Positions 33,388 to 43,195 of a DNA stretch of 64,000 bases are shown one piece after another. The stretch spans positions 1 to 64,000 of the forward strand of contig NZ_JACSPZ010000012.1 of NCBI RefSeq assembly GCF_014836905.1, read 5' to 3'. Numbering within the stretch: the stretch's first letter is position 1; each line of letters starts with the position of its first letter. Under the pieces are notes generated by a model that was not told the DNA's origin, ran no database searches, and saw nothing but the letters and a program-made list of their open reading frames with translations. The stretch comes from Solibacillus faecavium (GTDB taxonomy: Bacteria > Bacillota > Bacilli > Bacillales_A > Planococcaceae). The position numbers and the translations under genes were made by a program.

Positions 33388-36300
33388 CTAATGCGTATCA
33401 ACTACTGTACTGTAATTTTGAGTTCGTATATTTTCATTCATAACCCAGTTAAGGTTGCCGTATCTATCCAACGTAATCATATATACTTTTTGACCTTTAC
33501 GGAAAACATTGGATGCTCCATTAGCAACTAAAGTAATTTGCTTACTTGTGTCGGCTGGGCTACCAATCATTATTTTGCCATATAGATTAATTGTGACTGC
33601 TGAAGGCTGTCGGCCGTATCTCACAACATTTAAGATATCTGTTTCTGTTGGAGCATATGTTACGCCATCATTTACAACAACATAGAATACCTCTTTAACA
33701 TCTGAAGCACTTAATTGTGGTGTAATAATAATTTCTTTCGAGTTGTTAGGGTCCGCCATTCTCGTTCCTAACAGAGCGTTAGACATAATATTTATTTTAT
33801 TTGAAGGGTAAATATATTTACCAAGTTTAGAAATATCGAATGTACGGTTACCTTTATAATCATACGCATTCGTTAAATTATCTCTTAGAGTTACTGTAAT
33901 TGATTTATCAGCATCGCTTGGGTTATTAGGTTTAATTACCAATTTAGATTCATCGGTAGTTTTAGCACCTAACGTATAGCCATCAAATGCAAATTCCCCC
34001 GTTATATCTTCCCCAGCTGAGTTTGTAATTTTCAGTATGGAAGAGAGATTTAATGAATTGGCAATTTTAATTTGCGACTTATTATAATTTGTTAAATTCG
34101 TTTCATCCTGACGTAAAATAGCTTCATTAAAAGTAATTTCAAATTTAGCATCTGGTGTTCGATAAATTATGGCTTCAGTAGTTATAGAAGCATATGGATT
34201 GTCCTTACTAGACATTATAAATGGACTAATCCCATCCGTATAAAACGTTTCCTGCATTGGTGCACCTTTTGGCTCGTCTGCTTCTAGACTGGCTTCGGAG
34301 CTGCGCTGTAAAACCGTAAAGTTTCCAATCGAGTCAACCGCACCTACATAAATTCCGTACGCCTCATGTGCTGTTAAATTCAGGTTGTTTGGTGTAAAGC
34401 TAAAAGATCCTTGACCAGTCGATTGACCAATATCCCTTGCTCCCAAACTTTTGAATGTATCAAACAAATCAGGTGCATTTGGTGTCGTATTCAGTACCGT
34501 TGCCAAATCTTTTAATTTACCGGAAGCATCAAAGTAGTCACGGTTTAATTCATAGGATCCATCCGACTTTTTAATGTATTTGCGGACAGCTAATGCAAAG
34601 AAGTTTGCCTTTTCATCAACATTTGCCGATACGCGAATTCTTGTATCGCTGCCTTCCACCTTTTCTACTTTAAATCCGGAAACTAACGGTGGTTTTGAAT
34701 CGCTGATCAATGGTCTGCTTTCAATTTTCGAAAGTTGACCCGAACGATCTTTTAGCACCATAAAAATTTTATAATTTTTAAATGGATTCAGCTTTGGTGG
34801 TGTTGGCTTTGTTACATTAAATTTAAAGGCACCCAATTGAGCCGGGTTTTGCCCATCCGCAATATAATCATCTGTTGTACCCGCTGGTGTAGTCGTTTGG
34901 AATTTCCCTTTCACTACATTCGGATCCGTAGAAAATTCATCAACGAAATGACGGCTTGTAATCCCGCGGTCCGCAATTATTTGATCATAATCTGATGGTA
35001 AGATCATGTAGTAGTACGTACCCGCTTTATTTGTATTTACTTCAATTTCATATTGAGATGTACCGGTTACAACATTTTTAATATCAATTTTTGGCAGCAG
35101 TGCATCCGAGTGATTGTACTGTGCATAGTTACGCGGTGACATCCCTACAGGAATAACGTCTTTGTTTTCAAATTCGTTTTCCGCTAAGTCTTTGACACCT
35201 TTTAATATTGTCGCAACAATCGTATCCCCGTTAACTAAAGAGCTTACTGAAGGAATCGTTAAACGAATTCGCTTATTCGAATATTGCACCTCGACTGGCT
35301 TCATTTCCTTATGACCGGATATATTCACAATCCCTGTACCGGATAGTAAATAATTATCCGGATTTTCAGCAGTTGCCTTGTCCAGTTCTTCACTTACGTT
35401 AATGTAGAAATAGCCTTTTTCCTTATCCGCCAATTGTAGCTCTGGCGGATCCAGTACATACGGATATGTCGTATCAGGCGCTTCCGTCTTCAATGTAATT
35501 TTCGGAGCGGGATTGCGCATTTTATTCCCTGACTTATCCACCATGACAGCATAAATTTCATACTCTGTATTTGGCTTAATGTCGCCAATGGCTGGGGTTG
35601 CACCGTATTTTGTTTCGGTAATGACAACATCATCAGGCTTTGCTATCGTCCCTTTTCCTGTATAACGTTTTATAATTTCATCAACAGTCGGATCGGGCAT
35701 TGCCACTGGTGATTTCTCACGGATATAGTAGTAATATTCGCCAGGCTCGGTAATTCCTTTAATGACAAACTGCACACGTTTCCCGCCGTACATCGTTTCC
35801 CCTTTGTCCAAGCGGAATGTAGGTGGTCGATTATCAATTGTCGAGAACTCCTGCTCCTCTTTTTCCGATACGTTATCCATTTTATCGATGACAATGACAT
35901 AAATAACATAATCCGTCATTGTTTCTAAACCGCTTACTGTAAACTTAACTGGCTCATCCATTACAAGTGGGCCGTTGCCGTTGTATTTAGTGCCGCCTGT
36001 TTTAATCTCGTTAATCGTTGGCGCTTTTTCCTTAGCCGGTTTTACAACATAGTAGTAAGTTCCATCTTCATCAGCCGTTAATGTTACGTCCGCTGTCGAT
36101 CCGCCAGCAGCCACATCCAACTGTGTAATTTTCGGTCCAGTAACATCCGGTATAATCGTATTTTCCACCGGATCACGGTCGACTGCCTTTCCATTTTCGT
36201 CCTTTACATAGCCAATGTTCGGATCATCCGTTTTATAATCATCAAAAACATCATTCACTGTTTTGTTCGGCGGAATAATTGCGTTTGTAATATAAGCATG

Positions 36301-37761
36301 TGTGCCAATATCCGTAAAGCCATTACTTGAAGTGATGTAATAATAGTCATATGTACTATCTGTTTTTAAGGACACATTTTTTAACGTGTTTTTGTATACA
36401 TACTGGATATCATGTACTCCAAAAACCGATACATTGTAGTCTGTGTCGATGTACATCGCCTTCGGACTTGCATATAGCTCAACATTTGCCACATTTCCTT
36501 GTAATGTCAGACGGTCAATTTCGTAATTGGCTTTTACAAATGTACGATCGGACGTTACATATAAATGAAGGATATCCGCGTTTTCAAAGTCCACATATTT
36601 CTTTAAGTTCGACATACGGTCTGTATACTTCTGTAAATGAGGTGGCTTTGTTGGGTCGGGCTTCTCTTGTAATGTTTCTTTATCAACTGGGTTCAGGAAA
36701 TCTTCATTTTTTGGAACAGTCGGTTTTCCCCAATCGATGAATGATGCGATATTGCCAACGCTTGCAATACGCGTATTGCTTAATGAAGCAAGCGAACGTC
36801 TCGGCGCTTCCGCCACTTCCACACGCCCAGTAAAGTTAATATTTTTAAAGCGCACATAGCTACCATGTACGATGAGCTCCCCTGCAAAAGAAGAATAGCC
36901 TCCATCAAGCGCTAATAATCGAGAGGAATTTCCGCTCGCATTAATTGTCAGCTTCGTAATGTTCTGAACTGTATTTCCTGAAAAATTTCCTTCAATAAAG
37001 GCACCTTGCAACACGTTTTTATTTGCTGCATTTAAAATGCTCCGTAAATGCGGCGCAATCGTATGCGCAACACCGTTTATGTAAATTTGATTGCCAGTAA
37101 TATCGCCAACCGCATATACAGGATTGCCTCGATCGGCCTTTTCCGCACGCCATATAAATGTTGCCATTTGTGCACGAGTTACAGTATTAAACGGATCAAA
37201 TGAAACAGGTGTCTTCCCCTTTGTTACATTCAGGTCATAAAGTGTTTGGATGAAGTAGGCATTCGCATTTTTTGTGTTAACATCCTTAAATCCGTGGTTA
37301 AGCTTTGAGGAAACCCCAAATTTGAAACCAAGTGTTAAAATTTTCGCCATTTGTCCGCGTGTAATCGGTTCTTTCGGCTTAAATGTTTTATCGGAATACC
37401 CGTTAATAACCCCTGCCTCTGCCAATGCTGCAATGTAGCGGTAGTTTGGATTGCTCATCTGTACATCTTTGAAACCTGGGTTTTTTGGATTTGTTATATT
37501 AACATCAATCGTTAGTGCCAGCATTTTAGCGGCATCTTCCCGAGTGATGGCTTGATTTGGTTTAAATGTGCCATCTGAATAACCTGTCGCAATTTTACGG
37601 CTGGCTAAATCTAAAATGGGCTCATAATAATCTGCAAATGGATTTAAATCGCTAAATGAATAGGCATTTGTCTGCTGCGGCATGGCCACGATGACACCAC
37701 TCGCTGCTAAAACTGTTGCGACTGTAGCCTTCGAAAGCTTTTTTCCTTTTTTCGAATCCAT
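33388..37761 (-). CDS. Large S-layer-type surface protein with three SLH domains
   Basis: 1457 residues. Signal peptide about 1-34 (KKLSKATVATVLAASGVIVAMPQQTNA), then three SLH domains at about 35-90, 97-152 and 160-215 (each with the GYSDGTFKP/TR.QMA pattern), which bind pyruvylated wall polymer. The rest is a series of Ig/fibronectin-like modules (ADEDGTYYYVV, PNTEYEIYAVMVDKSGN) and SwmB-like segments. Start at ATG 37761 with AAAGGGGG upstream; the frame to 37815 is not supported. Long untranslated leader with a hairpin terminator (37938). Likely S-layer or S-layer-associated protein; whether it is the main S-layer protein cannot be told. Confidence 0.9.
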   Translation of the reverse strand: MDSKKGKKLSKATVATVLAASGVIVAMPQQTNAYSFSDLNPFADYYEPILDLASRKIATGYSDGTFKPNQAITREDAAKMLALTIDVNITNPKNPGFKDVQMSNPNYRYIAALAEAGVINGYSDKTFKPKEPITRGQMAKILTLGFKFGVSSKLNHGFKDVNTKNANAYFIQTLYDLNVTKGKTPVSFDPFNTVTRAQMATFIWRAEKADRGNPVYAVGDITGNQIYINGVAHTIAPHLRSILNAANKNVLQGAFIEGNFSGNTVQNITKLTINASGNSSRLLALDGGYSSFAGELIVHGSYVRFKNINFTGRVEVAEAPRRSLASLSNTRIASVGNIASFIDWGKPTVPKNEDFLNPVDKETLQEKPDPTKPPHLQKYTDRMSNLKKYVDFENADILHLYVTSDRTFVKANYEIDRLTLQGNVANVELYASPKAMYIDTDYNVSVFGVHDIQYVYKNTLKNVSLKTDSTYDYYYITSSNGFTDIGTHAYITNAIIPPNKTVNDVFDDYKTDDPNIGYVKDENGKAVDRDPVENTIIPDVTGPKITQLDVAAGGSTADVTLTADEDGTYYYVVKPAKEKAPTINEIKTGGTKYNGNGPLVMDEPVKFTVSGLETMTDYVIYVIVIDKMDNVSEKEEQEFSTIDNRPPTFRLDKGETMYGGKRVQFVIKGITEPGEYYYYIREKSPVAMPDPTVDEIIKRYTGKGTIAKPDDVVITETKYGATPAIGDIKPNTEYEIYAVMVDKSGNKMRNPAPKITLKTEAPDTTYPYVLDPPELQLADKEKGYFYINVSEELDKATAENPDNYLLSGTGIVNISGHKEMKPVEVQYSNKRIRLTIPSVSSLVNGDTIVATILKGVKDLAENEFENKDVIPVGMSPRNYAQYNHSDALLPKIDIKNVVTGTSQYEIEVNTNKAGTYYYMILPSDYDQIIADRGITSRHFVDEFSTDPNVVKGKFQTTTPAGTTDDYIADGQNPAQLGAFKFNVTKPTPPKLNPFKNYKIFMVLKDRSGQLSKIESRPLISDSKPPLVSGFKVEKVEGSDTRIRVSANVDEKANFFALAVRKYIKKSDGSYELNRDYFDASGKLKDLATVLNTTPNAPDLFDTFKSLGARDIGQSTGQGSFSFTPNNLNLTAHEAYGIYVGAVDSIGNFTVLQRSSEASLEADEPKGAPMQETFYTDGISPFIMSSKDNPYASITTEAIIYRTPDAKFEITFNEAILRQDETNLTNYNKSQIKIANSLNLSSILKITNSAGEDITGEFAFDGYTLGAKTTDESKLVIKPNNPSDADKSITVTLRDNLTNAYDYKGNRTFDISKLGKYIYPSNKINIMSNALLGTRMADPNNSKEIIITPQLSASDVKEVFYVVVNDGVTYAPTETDILNVVRYGRQPSAVTINLYGKIMIGSPADTSKQITLVANGASNVFRKGQKVYMITLDRYGNLNWVMNENIRTQNYSTVVDTH

Positions 37762-38529
37762 GTTTGAGACTCCCCCCTTTTTGAAGTGTCGAGTTATGGT
37801 ACATCTTTTTAGCACGTACGCTCTTTATATCGGACAATAGTGCACAAAACTGTATCAAATTTATATAGTTTTTCTTTTTAAAGTAGGAAAATCGTTCACA
37901 TAATACTTAAAAGAAGTATCCTTTACTTCTTTATAAACAAAAAGGAACGGTTTTGCTTTTCGACTCGAAAGTCAGAAAGCAAAACCGTTCTATAATAAAT
38001 AGCCAACCATTTATACATTACCCGCACAAAAATAGTTCTAATCACTAGCATATAATCAACAAATGATAGTCTCTGCAAGACGCCATATAAAATTGTCTAT
38101 TTTCATTATTTTTATTATTAATTTGTTCGCTCCTCACATATATTGAATGCAAAATAATTCAAATTACCCAGTTTAAAATGATGAAAATGTGAATTTCAAA
38201 TTTCCGTTGCAATAAAATAAACTATAATGTTATATTTTACTCCTTAATACATTTATATTTTAAACTTATGCACCTTTATTCTAATTGTTATTTTTATACA
38301 TATAACTTATAAACTGCCGCTATATGGAATTAATTAAACCTAATATAGGTATTTTCACACACGACCTGTTATAACTTTACCGTTTTATTTAAAGCTTAGC
38401 AAATCATCTTTCATGAAAGTTCCATAGTAATTGCGCTAATATAGTATTCGTGAGTAGTAGAACTAGAAATAACAAATACAACTATAAGATTATGTGATAT
38501 ATTCATTGAAATCGGCAAAGGGGAAAGCG
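37762..38529. other. Long divergent intergenic region of the SLH and CAP genes
   Basis: About 770 very A/T-rich bases. Contains a minus-strand hairpin terminator at 37938-37991 inside what would be the SLH gene leader. No convincing ORF; the promoters could not be placed with confidence. Long leaders are usual for S-layer genes. Confidence 0.4.
37938..37991 (-). terminator. Orphan terminator in the SLH gene leader
   Basis: Minus strand: GAACGGTTTTGCTTT / AAAGCAAAACCGTTC arms followed by CTTTTTG. There is no minus-strand gene between it and the divergent CAP gene, so it either attenuates the SLH transcript or ends a small RNA. Confidence 0.65.
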
Positions 38530-39381
38530 ATGAATCAAGATGTTCTTATTCCATTAACAACTGAGTCTACGGTAGTCACAAAAACAACTGCAATCAAAAT
38601 TTTTGCATCAGAATATGATTTTGAATGGAGTATCCCCTCTTTAGACTATAACCAGTTCCATTTAATTGGCACTAAAAATAACATTGCGGTAGCCGGCTAT
38701 GAAACACGCATTGGACAAGCGGTCTGTGGTATTTCCATTGGTGACTCACGTCAGGCAGTAAAAGCACAATACGGCGAACCAATAACCCATATTATAAAAA
38801 ACAATCGACGCTTCAGGCAGTACTATGATGATAAATACAATGCTGAAACAAGCGGTACTTATTTAATTGATCATCAATATGTAACATTCTTTTATGATGT
38901 GCATAAAAACTTTCAAGTGCGATCCATTATGGCAATAGATACCGAAACAGAAATGTCCAAAGTAGGCTTCTTTGCTGCGCCATCACCAGCTTTACGAGAC
39001 GGCTTTGAAGATTTGATGATGGATCTGATTAATGCTTCGCGCGTTTCGGAAGGGTTGCTTCCTTTACAATATACACCGGAATATAACGCTATTGCCCGCA
39101 GCCATAGCTTAAGCATGGCCACTTACAACTATTTCGGTCATATGGATATGCAAGGCTTACGTGGTGGTGCCCGCATGAAAAATGGCGGCATGACATATGA
39201 TTGGTGGGGCGAAAACTTAGCATGTGGTCAATATAGTGCCATTTACGCACATGAAGCGTTAATGAATTCCTTAACTCACCGTGAAAACATTTTGCGTGAG
39301 CAATTTACCCACGCATTTGTTGGCGTCGAATTCAATAACCAAAGCCTGCCTTACTTTACCATCAATTTTTATTCCTTATAA
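38530..39381 (+). CDS. CAP-domain protein with N-terminal CAP-associated domain
   Basis: 283 residues. Residues about 25-145 are the CAP-associated domain (GTKNNIAVAGYETRIGQAVCGISIGDSRQAVKAQYG), residues 155-283 a SCP/PR-1 CAP domain (LINASRVSEGLLPLQYTPEYNAIARSHSLSMATYNYFGH...GENLACG...HRENILREQFTHAFVGVEF) with the His and Glu pairs of the family. Unlike YkwD/YlbC-type relatives it has no signal peptide or membrane helix from ATG 38530 (GGGGAAAGCG upstream), and no better start exists. Role unknown; divergent from the SLH gene. Confidence 0.85.
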   Translation: MNQDVLIPLTTESTVVTKTTAIKIFASEYDFEWSIPSLDYNQFHLIGTKNNIAVAGYETRIGQAVCGISIGDSRQAVKAQYGEPITHIIKNNRRFRQYYDDKYNAETSGTYLIDHQYVTFFYDVHKNFQVRSIMAIDTETEMSKVGFFAAPSPALRDGFEDLMMDLINASRVSEGLLPLQYTPEYNAIARSHSLSMATYNYFGHMDMQGLRGGARMKNGGMTYDWWGENLACGQYSAIYAHEALMNSLTHRENILREQFTHAFVGVEFNNQSLPYFTINFYSL

Positions 39382-39386
39382 TCTAC

Positions 39387-39430
39387 AGGTCGTATTAAGA
39401 GTGATGTTACTTTTAATGCGGCCTTTTATC
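39387..39430 (+). terminator. Terminator of the CAP gene
   Basis: AGGTCGTATTAA / TTAATGCGGCCT-type hairpin (G-U pairs) with T-rich tail TTTTATCTTT. Confidence 0.65.
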
Positions 39431-39637
39431 TTTCTATTTAAGAAATAGTTGTCCAAAATAACCCTTTTTTCTGCATATTTTGCTGCATTTGCTTATTTTT
39501 GCACTATAATTTTCTGAGTATTTAAAATATAATAATAGAATACTATTGTAAAGAGATAGTTGTTTTCTTATGTACATCCTGAACAAATTTTAAAATTTTT
39601 CGTATTAAAAAGGATAAATATAGGAATTTATCTTATT

Positions 39638-39683
39638 AACTGTTATAATACAATAAATTTATATTAAACTGTATTAATACAAT
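39638..39683. promoter_or_regulatory. Two direct repeats over the CaiB-type gene promoter
   Basis: AACTGTTATAATACAAT (39638-39654) and AACTGTATTAATACAAT (39667-39683) differ at few positions and start 29 bases apart. The second contains the perfect palindrome TGTATTAATACA, the first a -10 like TATAAT. The spacing fits a pair of operator sites for a dimeric repressor. The rest of 39382-39707 holds only the CAP-gene terminator and A/T-rich DNA. Confidence 0.5.
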
Positions 39684-39707
39684 GTGTGATCATTAAGGGG
39701 GATGGGC

Positions 39708-40892
39708 ATGACAATTTTAAATGGATTAAAAATACTGGATTTTTGTTCTCTATTACCGGGACCACTTGCTACGATGATGTTTGCAGACTTAGGAGCAGAA
39801 GTCATTCATATTGAATCAAATCGCCGAGTGGATTTAATGCGTATAATGCCGCCTTATGATGAAGAGAAGGAATCCTACATTCATCAGCATTTAAACCGCT
39901 CGAAAAAGTCACTGCAACTAAATCTGAAATCTGAAGAAGGCATTGAAATTGTTAAAAAGCTCGTGAAGGATTACGACATTATTATCGAAGGTTTTCGCCC
40001 AGGTGTCATGAAGCGTCTTGGCATTGATTATGATACATTGCGTGAGATCAATCCGCGCCTTATTTACTGTGCAATCACAGGTTACGGTCAAACGGGTCCA
40101 TACGCAACACGTCCAGGTCATGATAATAACTATTTATCAGTTGGCGGGGTGCTGAATCATTCGCGTTTAAAGGATAAAAAGCCTGTTGCGATGGGGATTC
40201 AGATTGCGGATATTGCCGGGGGGACAATGCATGCTGCCATCGGAATTTTAGCTGCTGCACTGCATCGCGAAAAATCAGGTGAAGGGAAATTTATTGATGT
40301 ATCCATGACCGATGCCATGTTTGCGATGAACGCGCTGTACGGCACGCAATACCTTGGAAGCGGGCGCCCTCCTCAGCCAGAAGAGGAAATTTTAAACGGT
40401 GGTACATTTTATGATTATTACCGGACAAAAGACGGGCGGTATTTTTCAGTCGGCAGTCTAGAGCCGCAATTCCGTAAGCTATTATGTGAAGCGCTTGAAA
40501 TACCAGAGCTAATCGACAGCACATTCAATGACTCCTCCTATACACAGCAACGATTTAAAGAGGCAGTAACGGACGCCTTTTGCACGAAAACATTTGATCA
40601 ATGGTTGGAAATTTTTAATGAAGATTTTCACGGTTGCGTGGAACCCGTGCTTACATTTGATGAAGCATGCAACCATCCACAAATCCAGGCTCGCAATATG
40701 CTCGTAGATGTGAAAAAATCAGACGGCTCGACACAACGCCAAATCGGCACTGCCTTAAAAATTAGCGGAGTCGAGCCTACGTACCAATATGTTGGAGCAA
40801 AAATGGGTGCACATACGGAGGAAATTTTAAAAACATACGGCTATAATCAAAAAGAAATTGAAAAGCTCAAAGCAAATGGTGTGTTAATTTAA
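39708..40892 (+). CDS. CaiB/BaiF (class III) CoA-transferase
   Basis: 394 residues. ILDFCSLLPGPLATMMFADLGAEVIHIE and the segments NPRLIYCAITGYGQTGPYATRPGHDNNYLSVGG are those of family III CoA transferases and alpha-methylacyl-CoA racemases; the catalytic Asp lies in the GHD motif. Moves CoA between carboxylates (or epimerises 2-methylacyl-CoA). Start at ATG 39708, six bases after AAGGGGG; ATG 39702 directly touches the site. Monocistronic with paired operator-like repeats upstream. Substrate not evident. Confidence 0.88.
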   Translation: MTILNGLKILDFCSLLPGPLATMMFADLGAEVIHIESNRRVDLMRIMPPYDEEKESYIHQHLNRSKKSLQLNLKSEEGIEIVKKLVKDYDIIIEGFRPGVMKRLGIDYDTLREINPRLIYCAITGYGQTGPYATRPGHDNNYLSVGGVLNHSRLKDKKPVAMGIQIADIAGGTMHAAIGILAAALHREKSGEGKFIDVSMTDAMFAMNALYGTQYLGSGRPPQPEEEILNGGTFYDYYRTKDGRYFSVGSLEPQFRKLLCEALEIPELIDSTFNDSSYTQQRFKEAVTDAFCTKTFDQWLEIFNEDFHGCVEPVLTFDEACNHPQIQARNMLVDVKKSDGSTQRQIGTALKISGVEPTYQYVGAKMGAHTEEILKTYGYNQKEIEKLKANGVLI

Positions 40893-40895
40893 ATA

Positions 40896-40943
40896 AAAAG
40901 GTGAATCACGATTCCAAAGAATCCATTGATTCACCTTTCTTCT
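40896..40943. terminator. Bidirectional terminator
   Basis: AAAGGTGAATCA / TGATTCACCTTT arms, T-rich on the right and A-rich on the left, between convergent genes ending at 40892 and 40960. Confidence 0.75.
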
Positions 40944-40959
40944 ATCCTGCTTTTTATTG

Positions 40960-42420
40960 TTAACGGGTTACCATAACCCGATGCTCAATAAACTGACGTA
41001 AATTATAAAAATGAGCAGGTACGAGTAAATATTTCTTATATACAGCCAATAACTTTTCCACTAAGTTATCTTCCTCTGCATAAAACAGGATTTTCAACAG
41101 ATTGCAAATATGCTGGGATGTCATCAGAGCAATTGCATTATATGGACTTCGTGGATCCATATATTCACTTTGCCATGTCGCCAGCGATTCACGAACTTTA
41201 TGGATGGAACCATCTACTAAAATGGCAATATCACGCTGAACCGTCGCCTCAATTTTATGTAAAATATCCTCATAGTCGGTAGACTGCAGCAACTCGAAAA
41301 TGGTTGTACAAGTTGCAAGCTCATAATTTCTCAAAAGCTCGATTCCTTGTTCAAATTTCTCCTCTTTTACTACGCTATCTATTAGTTCATAAAACACATG
41401 CTCAATATAGTTTTTCCGGTAATGTTTTACGAGTGCATCTGGCTGAGGATTCATGCTACTTAAAACGTCCGTATATTCTACGACAAGCTCAATGGCGTGG
41501 TTATTCAATCGTTCTTCCTCAATTAAGTACATTCCCTGCATTAAAATATTCCTGTAATCCTTTTTAAATACGGCTTCTTGAAATAGCATATATCCAAGCA
41601 GCGTGTACTCTTTGTTATTGAGTGCAAACTCCCCGGTCGACCAACTTCGCTGAAGGGCATAGATGCATTTGCGGAGCTTTAACATATGGCGGCGACCACT
41701 CGTAAAATGCGTGCGCACATTCAAAAGATGGAGCTGCTTTAATTCATCGGATTTCGGATTTTCAAAATCGATTTTCTGTATGAGCTTATGAACGATTGTC
41801 GCCACCCGATTAACGGTCAACTGCTCAGCCAGCAGTGCTTTAAAAGTTGCCATTAATTCCACAGGGCGCGAGATTTTCTTCAAAGGAAGCTGTAAAAATA
41901 CTGAATATATTTTTTTGGCGCCAATCACTTGCCAGAATTTTTCATGCTCACAATAGATGGGCTGTACAAAAAATTGATTGTTGACTTTATAAACATAAAT
42001 TTTATTAAGCCCTGTTTGTGGGCGGGGTGTACGAATAGCCTTTGCAAAGATAAATTCTATTAACTGTTCAAATTCGACTTCCCCTTGTGTATGTAAAAAT
42101 GTGAAGAGTTGTTTTCTGTTTTGTGGCTGCGCAAAAAATTGCCCCATCTTTTCATTGGCCATATCGACATTCATATTTGCTTTGCTAAAAGCATCGTAAA
42201 AAAACAAATCAAATTTACCCCAATAATATTTCACTAGCTGAAAACAAATTTTCTCCGCACGCTCCTGCTTCAGCAAAAAAGTGTCACTATACATGGGAGC
42301 GCCCCAAATAGGGAGGTTCTCATCAAACAGAGATGGTTCTTCCAAAGCTTGCTCAAGCTTCTCCCCTATTTGTCCGTTCGTTTGTTGGAAAAGCTGCTCA
42401 TCATATGAAAGCAACAACAA
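40960..42420 (-). CDS. Hypothetical protein (486 aa)
   Basis: 486 residues, soluble, strongly alpha-helical, with no signal peptide or membrane helix. Starts at TTG 42420 (or TTG 42417) with AAGGAGGAGG upstream. Amino-terminal part has aromatic-rich stretches (KICFQLVKYYWGKFDLFFYDAF), the middle an R/K-rich patch (RTHFTSGRRHMLKLRKCIYALQ), the C-terminus helices (EGIELLRNYELATC, LLKILFYAEEDN) somewhat like TPR solenoids. No family recognised. Possibly lineage-specific to Lysinibacillus-like bacteria. No operon partner. Confidence 0.6.
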   Translation of the reverse strand: MLLLSYDEQLFQQTNGQIGEKLEQALEEPSLFDENLPIWGAPMYSDTFLLKQERAEKICFQLVKYYWGKFDLFFYDAFSKANMNVDMANEKMGQFFAQPQNRKQLFTFLHTQGEVEFEQLIEFIFAKAIRTPRPQTGLNKIYVYKVNNQFFVQPIYCEHEKFWQVIGAKKIYSVFLQLPLKKISRPVELMATFKALLAEQLTVNRVATIVHKLIQKIDFENPKSDELKQLHLLNVRTHFTSGRRHMLKLRKCIYALQRSWSTGEFALNNKEYTLLGYMLFQEAVFKKDYRNILMQGMYLIEEERLNNHAIELVVEYTDVLSSMNPQPDALVKHYRKNYIEHVFYELIDSVVKEEKFEQGIELLRNYELATCTTIFELLQSTDYEDILHKIEATVQRDIAILVDGSIHKVRESLATWQSEYMDPRSPYNAIALMTSQHICNLLKILFYAEEDNLVEKLLAVYKKYLLVPAHFYNLRQFIEHRVMVTR

Positions 42421-42600
42421 TATCCTCCTCCTTCCCTTGTCTTTTCTCTATACAAAAATATAACAAAATTTAGAAGTACATGAAAAGGAAATTTATTTTT
42501 TCCCATAAGAAAAGCATACCGATCTATTAACGCAACTCCGTATCAGAATGGTAGTAAACTCATACGACTGCGGGTAAAAACCGATATGCCCTTTCACTAT

Positions 42601-43116
42601 TTAGTATTCACTATAAGGTGTCACAATGAGTTTCGTTGGATTTGCTTGTACTGGCATGCTGCGTGTTGCACGGTCATAGAAAACGAATACCATTTTTTCA
42701 GTCAATTCGCTTCGATCCACTCGCTTCCCAGTTAAATCCACTATTTCTGTTCCTTCATTAATATGGAGCTTGAGATTCAACTGTTCGCAATAGAGCATTT
42801 TATCAAACGCACCAACACATACTTCTCCTTTTTTATCATACTGATCATAAATAACGAGCAGTGGCGTAATATGTGGGGGCGAGACCATTGGCGATGGACT
42901 TTTAGAATCAACGAACACAATAATTTTTGCCTTCACCGGGATGGCTGAAATACCAATTTGATAGCCGTCCTTTGTCATTAATGGCGTTTTTGACGTAATT
43001 TGAAAGATTGCCTTTTTGCTGTCGTCCTTTTCACTTACGGCCTCGATAGTCCCCACACCTGACTGAACTCCAATGGAGATGACAACTGCTTCTATTTTCC
43101 TAATTAATGGTTGCAT
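42601..43116 (-). CDS. Hypothetical protein (171 aa)
   Basis: 171 residues without signal peptide; mainly beta-type sequence (AVVISIGVQSGVGTIEAVSEKDD, KAKIIVFVDSKSPS, KMVFVFYDRATRSMPVQANPTKLIV). GAAGGGGTG precedes ATG 43116. No family recognised; the MVFVFYD...MPVQANPTKLIV end is like small secreted or stalk-type beta domains, but this protein seems to stay inside. Isolated between two other minus-strand genes with gaps of about 180 and 80 bases. Confidence 0.6.
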   Translation of the reverse strand: MQPLIRKIEAVVISIGVQSGVGTIEAVSEKDDSKKAIFQITSKTPLMTKDGYQIGISAIPVKAKIIVFVDSKSPSPMVSPPHITPLLVIYDQYDKKGEVCVGAFDKMLYCEQLNLKLHINEGTEIVDLTGKRVDRSELTEKMVFVFYDRATRSMPVQANPTKLIVTPYSEY

Positions 43117-43195
43117 AGCATCACCCCTTCTGTTTTTCTATTACAATCCTGTTTCCCGAAAAGCAATTGAAAAAAACTTCCAGAACTTAAGCGCC

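Noticed and set aside
33388-37815. Longer S-layer start at 37815
   Set aside because: The 18 extra residues lack a signal and the strong AAAGGGGG site fits ATG 37761.
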